Shown here: positions 1-5,177 of the stretch, piece by piece
How positions within the stretch are numbered: the stretch's first letter is position 1
How the letters are laid out: each line of letters opens with the position of its first letter
From: Sulfuritalea sp.
GTDB lineage: Bacteria; Pseudomonadota; Gammaproteobacteria; Burkholderiales; Rhodocyclaceae
Direction of reading: 5' to 3'
Length of the DNA: 5,771 nt
Assembly (NCBI GenBank): GCA_026399445.1
Contig: JAPLRA010000227.1
Coordinates: 1 to 5,771 of the forward strand
Program-made: the position numbers and the translations under genes
The notes under the pieces: generated by a model
What the model saw: only the letters and a program-made list of their open reading frames with translations
What the model was told of the DNA's origin: nothing
Database searches by the model: none

Positions 1-1
1 C

Positions 2-217
2 CGCCGCCTGACCACGATTGAACTGGTCGTCGATCAGCGCCCCATGCCGCCGCCGCAGGTATAGGCCGTGCGCATCGGGTACGAAGAAGCCGAACTCCGG
101 CGCCAGGTAAAAGCCGTTGGTGGCATCCGGGACGGAAAACGGAAACTGTGGCAATTGCCGAAAGCCGCCATCCGCAAGCTCAAACTGGAAGATCGGGTCG
201 TCCCGACAAACGCCTAG
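2..217 (+). pseudogene. Small conserved hypothetical protein, 5'-truncated by the window and interrupted by an in-frame TAG
   Basis: Reading from base 2 gives 20 sense codons ending in MPPPQV, then TAG (62-64), then A-VRIGYEEAELRRQVKAVGG and further on KLWQLPKAAIRKLKLEDRVV, stopping at TAG 215-217. The pattern of LR-x-x-VK-x-x-GG, then K-L-W-x-L, then L-x-L-E-x-R-(V/I)-V matches, from memory, a small family of uncharacterised bacterial proteins of about 70-90 residues. These usually begin with a 'T-(I/V)-E-L-(I/V)-V-(D/E)' strand, which is also present here before the TAG as TIELVVDQ. Both halves are therefore in the same frame and in family order, split only by one stop. The true start lies just left of the window. 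The usual GGRWN motif reads GGIRD, which also suggests decay. A fresh start at GTG 68 is possible but has no convincing ribosome binding site. Function is unknown. Confidence 0.5.
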
Positions 218-288
218 ATATGGACAGGACGGTATATCCATATCTGGGAGGAACTATCCATATATGGCAACAAATGCCTAGATATGGA
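212..288. repeat. Cluster of four 12-bp repeats forming two potential hairpins
   Basis: The unit TCCATATCTRGG occurs four times: 213-224 (reverse, CCTAGATATGGA), 237-248 (forward, TCCATATCTGGG), 257-268 (forward, near-palindromic TCCATATATGGC) and 277-288 (reverse, identical to the first). Start-to-start spacings are 24, 20 and 20 bp. Copies 1 and 2 form a 12-bp stem (one U-G wobble) around a 12-nt loop. Copies 3 and 4 form a weaker stem around an 8-nt loop. Copy 1 contains the stop codon of the preceding small gene. The cluster lies between that gene and the toxin-antitoxin promoter, so it could serve as a hairpin terminator, mRNA-end structure or protein-binding array. No T-tract follows, so a classical intrinsic terminator is not supported. 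Confidence 0.75.
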
Positions 289-336
289 TGTCTTGTAATG
301 ACGCCTACTTCACGTTGGGCCTCTTAAAGTGCTTGC

Positions 337-364
337 TTGACAGGCGTACGTATTAGCGTACCAT
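337..364 (+). promoter_or_regulatory. Predicted sigma70-type promoter of the toxin-antitoxin operon
   Basis: A perfect -35 box TTGACA (337-342) is followed after 16 bp by TACCAT (359-364), a 4/6 match to the -10 consensus. This places the transcription start near 371, about 20 nt before the antitoxin start codon. The putative operator lies between and over these boxes, as expected for an autorepressed operon. Confidence 0.55.
344..362. promoter_or_regulatory. Putative toxin-antitoxin operator with two GTAC-core sites
   Basis: GCGTAC occurs at 344-349 and again at 356-361, so two GTAC cores (346-349, 358-361) are exactly 12 bp apart. The outer edges also form an inverted repeat, GTACG at 346-350 and CGTAC at 357-361. 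A third GTACG lies at 383-387, beside the antitoxin start. E. coli YefM-YoeB binds paired palindromes with TGTACA cores spaced 12 bp centre to centre, so core and spacing both agree with the gene family found here. Binding is inferred, not shown. Confidence 0.5.
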
Positions 365-389
365 ACAAGCCTCTTTGTAGGAGTACGAA

Positions 390-632
390 ATGAACACACT
401 TACCGCTAGTGAAGCTCGCGCAAACCTATACCGCCTCATTGACCAAACAGTAGAGTCGCATCAGCCAATCATTATCTCCGGCAAGCGCAGTAGTGCCGTT
501 CTGCTCTCCGCGGAAGATTGGAGTGCAATTCAAGAAACTCTGTACCTATTGGCAGTGCCTGGCATGCGCGAGTCCATCAAAGCCGGGATGGCCGAGCCTC
601 TCGCAAAGAGCTCGAAGGCGCTTAAGTGGTGA
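390..632 (+). CDS. Type II antitoxin, Phd/YefM family
   Basis: This 80-residue protein begins MNTLTASEARANLYRLID, the typical Phd/YefM N-terminus (E. coli YefM has ISYSEARQNL). It continues with a PIIISGKRSSAVLLSAEDW segment (residues 26-44) matching the 'P(I/L)xITxxxGxxxVLxSxExx' core that forms the DNA-binding dimer. Residues 47-57 (IQETLYLLAVP) correspond to the YefM 'EETAYLLRSP' region that leads into the toxin-wrapping C-terminal tail, here about 20 residues. It should neutralise the downstream toxin and autorepress the operon. The start is supported by AGGAG at 379-383, 6 nt upstream. The end overlaps the toxin start by 7 nt, indicating translational coupling. Base composition is less GC-rich than the genes to the right. 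Confidence 0.92.
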   Translation: MNTLTASEARANLYRLIDQTVESHQPIIISGKRSSAVLLSAEDWSAIQETLYLLAVPGMRESIKAGMAEPLAKSSKALKW

Positions 633-892
633 GTTGGGAAATTGTCTATGCCAGGCAAGCAATGAAGGATGCGAAAAAGCTTGCTGCAAGCGGTCTTAAG
701 CCAAAGGCACAAGAACTGCTGGCGGTTCTCGCCAGTGACCCGTTTCAAAATCCACCACCCTTCGAAAAGTTGATCGGTGATCTTGCCGGCGCGTATTCTC
801 GTCGCATCAATATTCAGCACCGCATGGTCTACGAGGTTTTCCCCAAAGAGAAATCGGTTCGCGTCTTGCGCATGTGGACCCACTATGAGTGA
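626..892 (+). CDS. Type II toxin, YoeB/Txe family mRNA interferase (RelE superfamily)
   Basis: This is an 88-residue protein (E. coli YoeB is 84). The segment FEKLIGDLAGAYSRRINIQH (46-65), continuing RMVYEV, aligns without gaps with the YoeB core 'PEPLKHNLSGFWSRRITEEH' plus 'RLVYAV'. The YoeB catalytic residues Glu46, Arg65, His83 and Tyr84 have equivalents at Glu47, Arg66, His86 and Tyr87, so the toxin appears catalytically intact. Family members cleave mRNA at the ribosomal A site and slow translation when the antitoxin is degraded. The start is GTG at 626, or possibly the adjacent GTG at 629. AAGG at 615-618 is a modest ribosome binding site inside the antitoxin gene. The frame overlaps the antitoxin end. 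One extra residue (Glu88) follows the usual His-Tyr end. Confidence 0.93.
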   Translation: MVSWEIVYARQAMKDAKKLAASGLKPKAQELLAVLASDPFQNPPPFEKLIGDLAGAYSRRINIQHRMVYEVFPKEKSVRVLRMWTHYE

Positions 893-1040
893 AGCAAAGC
901 CCAACCCATCAATCCACCGGAGCTGCGCAAGAAGCCGCGCAGCCCTGTGATTTCAAAGGTTATGCGGCACAAGGATCTCCCGCTGGCAGGTTCGCAAGGC
1001 ACCCGCTCTCTTCCACCTCAAAAAATCAGGAGACAAACGA
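893..1040. other. Intergenic region between the toxin and VOC genes
   Basis: No gene is seen in these 148 bp. It holds a 7-bp GC-rich inverted repeat (922-928 / 937-943), a GCCCAAC motif at 899-905, and the VOC ribosome binding site AGGAG at 1028-1032. No clear -35/-10 pair for the downstream gene could be identified. Confidence 0.6.
922..943. terminator. Hairpin downstream of the toxin-antitoxin operon (weak terminator candidate)
   Basis: GCTGCGC (922-928) and GCGCAGC (937-943) form a perfect 7-bp stem around an 8-nt loop, 30 nt after the toxin stop. Only a short T-containing stretch (GTGATTT) follows rather than a true U-tract, so it may be a weak terminator or an mRNA 3'-end stabiliser. 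Confidence 0.35.
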
Positions 1041-1433
1041 ATGTTCAGCCACGTAATGGTCGGATCGAACGACATAGAACGCTCCAGGCAATTCTATGAC
1101 GCAGTACTTGGCGTACTTGGGGCGGGAGAGCCTTTGCGAAACCAGGCAAGTACCGGTCACACTCGGCTCTTCTATCGGCATGACGGGGAAACTTTCTGTG
1201 TCAGCGAACCAATCAATGGCGAACCTGCAACGTTTGCCAACGGTGGGACGATCGGGTTCAAGTGCAATTCGCCGGAACAGGTGCGGCAGTTCCATGACGC
1301 AGCCATCGCGCATGGCGGCACGTCGATCGAGGATCCGCCGGGCCTGCGCGAAGGAAAACTGGGGGCCATGCACCTTGCGTATGTGCGAGACCCGGACGGC
1401 AACAAGCTCTGTGCGCTTCACCGGCCGAAGTAG
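1041..1433 (+). CDS. VOC-superfamily (glyoxalase/bleomycin-resistance/dioxygenase fold) protein
   Basis: This 130-residue single-domain protein has two beta-alpha-beta-beta-beta modules. Module 1 starts MFSHVMVGSNDIERSRQFYD (residues 1-20), continuing AVLG, the classic VOC opening. It ends near FCVSEPING (52-60). Module 2 starts GGTIGFKC (68-75), has a helix with QVRQFHDAAIAHGG (80-93), and ends LAYVRDPDGNKLCAL (112-126) with the VOC 'DPDGN' turn. It resembles a widespread subfamily with the 'SxPINGEPA' and 'EDPPGxREG' motifs. His4 sits at the first metal-ligand position. The usual later ligands, His at the start of module 2 and Glu after DPDGN, appear to be Thr70 and Cys/Ala, so classical glyoxalase I chemistry is doubtful. 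AGGAG at 1028-1032 lies 8 nt before the ATG. Substrate is unknown. Confidence 0.87.
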   Translation: MFSHVMVGSNDIERSRQFYDAVLGVLGAGEPLRNQASTGHTRLFYRHDGETFCVSEPINGEPATFANGGTIGFKCNSPEQVRQFHDAAIAHGGTSIEDPPGLREGKLGAMHLAYVRDPDGNKLCALHRPK

Positions 1434-1595
1434 GTTTGCAATGGAAGCGCCGTCGCACGAGGCTACGCCAAAAGTGCCGCCTAACCTCGGGCTCCGGCCG
1501 ACGTGCCAACGCTGGAACACCGAATGAGGCCTGGCCCTTCCATCGAGAGCGCCTGCCCCGGCGAGCCCTCTCCTTTCAAACGCTAGAGGTATCCC
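1434..1595. other. Intergenic region between the VOC and cysteine hydrolase genes
   Basis: No gene, convincing promoter or strong hairpin is seen in these 162 bp. The only clear signal is the ribosome binding site AGAGG at 1585-1589, 6 nt before the ATG at 1596. The length makes tight operonic coupling of the two genes uncertain. Confidence 0.55.
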
Positions 1596-2144
1596 ATGGT
1601 TCAAGCATTGCTGATCATCGACATTCAGAACGACTACTTCCCCGGCGGGGCAATGGAACTCGTTGGAGCGCCGCTGGCTGGGGCTCAGGCGGGAAAACTG
1701 CTCCATGCCTTCAGGCAGAAGTCGCTGCCGGTCGTTCACATCCAGCACCTGTCGACACGGCCGGGGGCGACATTCTTTGTGCAGAATAAGGAGGGCGTGC
1801 GAATCCACGAGCGCGTGGCGCCGACAGCCGGCGAAACCGTTCTCCAGAAGAATTTCCCGAACAGCTTTCGTGAAACGCCGCTGCTCGAGCATCTGCGCAA
1901 ACATGAGATCACCCAGCTGGTCATCGCCGGCATGATGACCCAGATGTGCATCGATACCACCACCCGCGCCGCTGCCGATCTTGGCTTTCAGTGCCGTCTG
2001 GCCCATGACGCGTGCGCTACGAAAGCCCTCACCTTCGGCGGCGCTACGGTATCCGCCGAGAACGTGCAGACGGCATTTCTCGCCGCGCTCAATGGCCTGT
2101 TCGCGCGGGTACTCTCCGCAGAGGAAATTTGCGCGGGCCTTTGA
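1596..2144 (+). CDS. Isochorismatase-family cysteine hydrolase
   Basis: This 182-residue protein has the full cysteine-hydrolase triad of the isochorismatase/nicotinamidase superfamily. Asp9 lies in ALLIIDIQNDYF (4-15), Lys85 in LQKNFPNSF (83-91), and the nucleophile Cys118 in VIAGMMTQMCIDTT (109-122). The Gly-Met-Met-Thr stretch before the cysteine matches the conserved cis-peptide loop. The 180-200 residue length is normal for the family. Members hydrolyse isochorismate, nicotinamide, N-carbamoyl compounds and similar amides, and this sequence does not let me choose among them. It appears to be a soluble cytoplasmic enzyme. The start is well supported by AGAGG 6 nt upstream. It lies 162 bp after the VOC gene on the same strand and converges on the reverse-strand gene ending at 2172. 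Confidence 0.9.
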   Translation: MVQALLIIDIQNDYFPGGAMELVGAPLAGAQAGKLLHAFRQKSLPVVHIQHLSTRPGATFFVQNKEGVRIHERVAPTAGETVLQKNFPNSFRETPLLEHLRKHEITQLVIAGMMTQMCIDTTTRAAADLGFQCRLAHDACATKALTFGGATVSAENVQTAFLAALNGLFARVLSAEEICAGL

Positions 2145-2171
2145 TGCTCCGGTCAGGCGGATGCGATGCGA

Positions 2172-3821
2172 TCAGGTCGCGGCCGGCGCCATCCAGGCAA
2201 ATCCGACTCGCATGTAGTCGGCGCCTTCCTCGATCAGTTCCATCAACCGGACGTGGCGGGTATGTTCCCCGGCCATGATTTCGTAGATTTCTCCGATCCA
2301 GATGGTTTGCCGTTCGATCAGCATCACCGGCCGGTCGTGCGCCTTGACGCCATCCGGCAGCAGCACCGCGTGCAGGTAGGAGTATTTGAAGCCGCCGCTC
2401 GATGTCTCCCAGTTCGCCAGCTGGTGCGTCTCGTTGCCGATCACGCGCAGGTGCGTGGCGATCGGGCGCTTGGACATGATCCACAGGCCGCAATGCATGC
2501 GGCCGAATTCGGAGGCTTCGACACTGCGGATAATGCCGACCCACCACGGCGAAGTTTCGCCGTCACGGATTCCGCAGAGGACACCGGGCTCGGCCCACAT
2601 GCCCGGACGTTGCGGGATCTCGACGCCGAGCCCCCATTCGCTGCGGTCGCACATGGTCCATGTCTCCGGGACCTCGTCCGCGACTTCCGCCGCTAGCTGC
2701 ACGTCCGAGCGCTTGCGCTGCTGGACGTTCAGGTTGTCGTCCAGCGTTGCACCCGATCCCGCGTCCAGTATTGTCAGGCGCGGAGAGATCGAGGAAAAGC
2801 CATGGATGATCTCGACGGGGGCGCTCACCGCCGTGCGCGCAAAGCGCCGCTGCGGAGGGTTTGGCCCAAGGTAGATGAGCAGATGGCGAATGACGCTGAA
2901 AATTTGCGCCTGCGAAAATTCAACACCGAAGCGGGCCTCGTCGGCGAGCAGATTCTTCGCCACCAGATCCCCGACTTCCTCCAGCTTCGGCAGCGCCGGT
3001 CCGCCGCCGAAAAAGCGTTTCGTGGGGGATGCAGCCTCGTCGGGACGCCGTTGCCGGGGCGCTGCGCCCTCGGCCAGGTCGAGCACGAAATTGCAGTCGG
3101 GCGACGGCTCGGTCGACCATGAAAAGGAGACGGCAAACCGCTCGAGTATGCGACCGGCAAGCTCCACCTGTTCCGGCGGCAGCTCGTGCAGCGCGGCCAG
3201 GCTCATGCCCGCCAGGCGCAGCAACTCGGCGCGGACGGTCGAGTGTACTTCGCGCTCGTGGACTACGATCGACACATGATCGACCTCCATTTTCTCCGCA
3301 TGGGCGAACAGCCGACACGGCGACTCCCAGAGCTCGGCACCGGAACCGATATAGCGCAGCTGGCGCATCCGCTCCGCATGCTCGCTGGCGCGAATGGAGC
3401 GCGCTGCGGCAATTGCGAGCTGAGGGGTGAAACGGGCAGCACCGGATTCGCCGGCTTGGTGATCCAGGACGCATCGCGCGTACGCTGCGGCCACGGCAGA
3501 CCAGTAGCTGTGGAGTAACTCGTAAAGCCTGCGCTGATCCTGGTCCCGCGTGTGGATACGCCGAAAATATTCCGGGAAGATGTCGGCCGCGAGGAGATTG
3601 CCCTTCGACTCGATCTCGGCAACGATCAAAAAGCGGTCGTCGCAGGCGAATCCATCGGCTCCGGCGAGGGAATTGGCCCACCCTTCGATCTGGATGAGCG
3701 CCTCGATCGGCGTTGGTTTTGGCTTTGCTTCATCCAGTTTCTTGAGAATCTTGCGCGCGGCCGCGACCGAGTTCATCGGGTGATCGGGCTTGTGCGAGAA
3801 CAGTTTTCCAATTTCAAGCAT
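2172..3821 (-). CDS. 549-residue protein of unknown function with a PilZ-like C-terminal domain
   Basis: I do not recognise this protein as a named family. Residues 1-320 look soluble and largely helical, with many Leu/Ala/Glu-rich stretches (100-160 and 195-235) and no signal peptide or membrane span. Residues 325-450 carry the two PilZ signatures: RRFAR (325-329), fitting RxxxR and followed by TAVSAPVEII, then DRSEWGLGV (392-400), fitting (D/N)xSxxG. PilZ domains bind cyclic di-GMP. The 62-residue gap between the motifs is longer than the usual 20-30, implying an insertion (about 346-388) or divergence. The tail (500-549) may be an extra small domain. Frame integrity over 1.65 kb and AGGA at 3829-3832, 7 nt from the ATG, support the gene. 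It follows the PNPOx-like gene on the same strand, with a 69-bp gap. It may be a c-di-GMP effector or a degenerate relative. Confidence 0.8.
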   Translation of the reverse strand: MLEIGKLFSHKPDHPMNSVAAARKILKKLDEAKPKPTPIEALIQIEGWANSLAGADGFACDDRFLIVAEIESKGNLLAADIFPEYFRRIHTRDQDQRRLYELLHSYWSAVAAAYARCVLDHQAGESGAARFTPQLAIAAARSIRASEHAERMRQLRYIGSGAELWESPCRLFAHAEKMEVDHVSIVVHEREVHSTVRAELLRLAGMSLAALHELPPEQVELAGRILERFAVSFSWSTEPSPDCNFVLDLAEGAAPRQRRPDEAASPTKRFFGGGPALPKLEEVGDLVAKNLLADEARFGVEFSQAQIFSVIRHLLIYLGPNPPQRRFARTAVSAPVEIIHGFSSISPRLTILDAGSGATLDDNLNVQQRKRSDVQLAAEVADEVPETWTMCDRSEWGLGVEIPQRPGMWAEPGVLCGIRDGETSPWWVGIIRSVEASEFGRMHCGLWIMSKRPIATHLRVIGNETHQLANWETSSGGFKYSYLHAVLLPDGVKAHDRPVMLIERQTIWIGEIYEIMAGEHTRHVRLMELIEEGADYMRVGFAWMAPAAT

Positions 3822-3890
3822 CAGGCTTTCCTGTGCGGGCGATCCGGTCGCGCCATTCTAGCCTCATGCGACGAGGCGCCAGGAAGAGCG

Positions 3891-4358
3891 CTATTTCTGC
3901 GGGAGCCCGATCTCGTCCCGGTGGCCGAAGCCCTTGCTGTTGTCGATGAAGTGGAAGTGTTCGGGAACGAGCCGGAACCAGCGCACTTTCGCCAGCGCCG
4001 TGGCGATCGCCGGCGGAACGTTGGCCGGCGCACCGACAATGGGAAACTTTTCGCCGTAAAGCTGCTGCGCCCGCCGCTCTTCTTCTCCCGCAAGCTGGCT
4101 CACCCGCCCTTCGAGCTGGATGCCCTTGATCTGCGCCCAGTCGCGATAGTCTTCCTGGATGGTCGCGGCGCAGCGGGCATCCTGCGCGAGGTTGAGGCAG
4201 TGGCGACTGGCGGGTGACGACAGGAAGATCAGCGAGCAGCCGTCACTGGCGTAGAACACGGCCGCCGCCCAAGGACCGGTTTCGCTCTGGGTGGCCAGGG
4301 TCATGACATGGTGCCCGGCGAGATAGTCGGCCACCGGCTGCGGCAATATGACTTGCAT
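3891..4358 (-). CDS. Pyridoxamine 5'-phosphate oxidase-fold protein, YhbP (UPF0306)-like
   Basis: This 155-residue protein resembles E. coli YhbP (147 aa). It has an N-terminal HHVMTLATQSETGPWAAAVF segment (16-35), matching the split-barrel strand pair of flavin-binding PNPOx-like proteins. Next come SSPASRHCLNL (47-57) and IKGIQLEGRV (77-86), which is like YhbP 'IRGVQFKGEI'. The protein ends with the diagnostic FIDNSKGFGHRDEI (137-150), matching YhbP 'FTDNTLGFGKK'. Relatives bind FMN, F420 or haem, but the role of YhbP itself is not established. AAGGAAGGA lies just upstream of the ATG with about 7 nt spacing. It is divergent from ubiX and upstream of the PilZ-like gene on the same strand, possibly co-transcribed. 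Confidence 0.85.
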   Translation of the reverse strand: MQVILPQPVADYLAGHHVMTLATQSETGPWAAAVFYASDGCSLIFLSSPASRHCLNLAQDARCAATIQEDYRDWAQIKGIQLEGRVSQLAGEEERRAQQLYGEKFPIVGAPANVPPAIATALAKVRWFRLVPEHFHFIDNSKGFGHRDEIGLPQK

Positions 4359-4461
4359 CTGCGTGTCCTTCCTTAACGACCTTCAAGGCCGGCCATTATG
4401 CGACCGACCGCCCCCCCCCGCGTGACACGCCATCCTGACAAACGCCGCCAGGAGTGAAAGA
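4359..4461. promoter_or_regulatory. Divergent promoter region between the YhbP-like gene and ubiX
   Basis: These 103 bp must hold signals for both directions. On the minus strand CATAAT (4395-4400) is a 5/6 match to a -10 box for the YhbP-like gene. The best -35-like match, GTGTCA (4423-4428), is 22 bp away, too far for an optimal promoter. The interval contains a run of nine C (4411-4419). Other structure includes GGCCGGCC (4387-4394) and TGACA repeated at 4423 and 4436. No good forward promoter for ubiX could be identified. Confidence 0.35.
4411..4419. repeat. Homopolymeric tract of nine cytosines
   Basis: An uninterrupted C9 run lies between two divergent genes, 43 nt before the leader ORF and within the presumed promoter of the YhbP-like gene. 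Such runs are prone to slippage in replication and to sequencing error. Confidence 0.9.
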
Positions 4462-4515
4462 ATGTGCGTACCATGGCGCTGGCAGCAAAACTCTGGAACA
4501 AGGATGAGAGCATGA
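4462..4515 (+). CDS. Possible 17-codon leader peptide overlapping the ubiX start
   Basis: ATG at 4462 has a strong ribosome binding site, AGGAG at 4450-4454, 7 nt upstream. It opens a 17-codon frame (MCVPWRWQQNSGTRMRA) whose TGA at 4513-4515 overlaps the ubiX ATG at 4512 as ATGA. This is the classical layout for translational coupling. The frame is too short to test by composition and could be chance, but it explains why a good ribosome binding site lies 57 nt upstream of the conserved ubiX start. The alternative is a longer UbiX starting at GTG 4464 or ATG 4473. Confidence 0.3.
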   Translation: MCVPWRWQQNSGTRMRA

Positions 4516-5099
4516 AACTGGTGGTCGGAATCTCGGGCGCAAGCGGCGCCATCTACGGGCTGCGTATTCTGGAAGTGCTGAAGCAGGCCGGGGTGGAAAC
4601 GCATCTGGTGATGTCGGATTCTGCCAAGCGCACCATCGTTTTCGAGACGGGCCAGACGATCGAGGCGGTCAAGAGCCTGGCCACCCATGTGCACGACATC
4701 AACGACATCGGCGCCTGCATCGCGTCCGGCTCGTTCCGCCACGACGGCATGGTGATCGCACCCTGCTCGATCAAGACGCTTTCGGCCGTGGCCAATTGCT
4801 TTGCCACCAATCTGCTGGTCCGCGCCGCCGACGTCACGCTGAAGGAGCGGCGCCGGCTGGTGCTGATGGTGCGCGAGACGCCGCTGCACCTGGGCCACCT
4901 CAGGCTGATGACGCAGGCGACGGAAGCCGGTGCCGTGCTGGTGCCGCCGATGCCGGCCTTTTACCATCAGCCGAAGACGCTCGACGACATCATCGACCAG
5001 TCGGTGAGCAAGACGCTCGACCTGTTCGACCTGAACCTCGAGGTCGATCTGTTCAAGCGCTGGACCGGCAACGAGGAACGCGAGCGCGGCAAGTCGTAG
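4512..5099 (+). CDS. ubiX: Flavin prenyltransferase UbiX
   Basis: This 195-residue protein joins dimethylallyl phosphate to reduced FMN, making the prenylated FMN cofactor of UbiD-family decarboxylases. It begins MKLVVGISGASGAIYG, the conserved N-terminus with the GxSGASG phosphate loop (6-12). Further family motifs are MSDSAKRTI (34-42), SGSFRHDGMVIAPCSIKTLS (72-91), RAADVTLKERR (104-114), RETPLHLGHLRLM (121-133) and PPMPAFYHQP (145-154). Lys111, Glu122 and Tyr151 have the same spacing as Lys129, Glu140 and Tyr169 of Pseudomonas aeruginosa UbiX. The start at 4512 is chosen because family members begin there and AGGA at 4501-4504 is 7 nt upstream. The frame stays open to GTG 4464, but those 16 extra residues are not family-like. 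Proximity to a CoA-ligase-type gene suggests a catabolic rather than ubiquinone role, by inference. Confidence 0.96.
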   Translation: MKLVVGISGASGAIYGLRILEVLKQAGVETHLVMSDSAKRTIVFETGQTIEAVKSLATHVHDINDIGACIASGSFRHDGMVIAPCSIKTLSAVANCFATNLLVRAADVTLKERRRLVLMVRETPLHLGHLRLMTQATEAGAVLVPPMPAFYHQPKTLDDIIDQSVSKTLDLFDLNLEVDLFKRWTGNEERERGKS

Positions 5100-5117
5100 C
5101 AAGGGGTCGGCTCGCGA

Positions 5118-5134
5118 CTGGTGCACCGCACCAG
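5118..5134. terminator. Hairpin after ubiX (weak terminator candidate)
   Basis: CTGGTGC (5118-5124) and GCACCAG (5128-5134) form a perfect 7-bp stem with a 3-nt loop, beginning 19 nt after the ubiX stop. There is no U-tract, so it may stabilise the mRNA end or attenuate transcription rather than terminate it. Confidence 0.35.
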
Positions 5135-5177
5135 CATTGATGCGACGCGGCAATGGTGACCGATGGACTCTGAATGA

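Noticed and set aside
212..288. CRISPR array
   Set aside because: The repeat units are only 12 bp, occur in both orientations, and are separated by 8-12 bp, unlike CRISPR repeats and spacers.
1479..1485. GCCTAAC, resembling the start of an integron attC site after the VOC gene
   Set aside because: No GTTRRRY partner exists between 1486 and the next gene, so no attC can be built and a cassette array is not supported.
1026..2006. Long open frame on the minus strand (326 codons)
   Set aside because: It lies opposite two well-supported forward genes (VOC and cysteine hydrolase), has no family resemblance, and is explained by GC-rich codon bias.
2145..2171. Possible bidirectional terminator between the convergent genes
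   Set aside because: The 27-bp gap contains only a short GATGC tandem repeat and no stable stem or T-run.
2920..3681. 253-codon minus-strand frame inside the 549-residue gene
   Set aside because: It is an alternate frame of the same strand, Arg/Ala-rich and without a plausible start, so it is a shadow of the longer gene.
4464..4511. Upstream start (GTG 4464 or ATG 4473) for ubiX
   Set aside because: UbiX proteins normally begin at MKLVVGISGASG, and AGGA sits 7 nt before ATG 4512. The 16 extra residues show no family similarity. The AGGAG at 4450 is better explained by the short leader frame.
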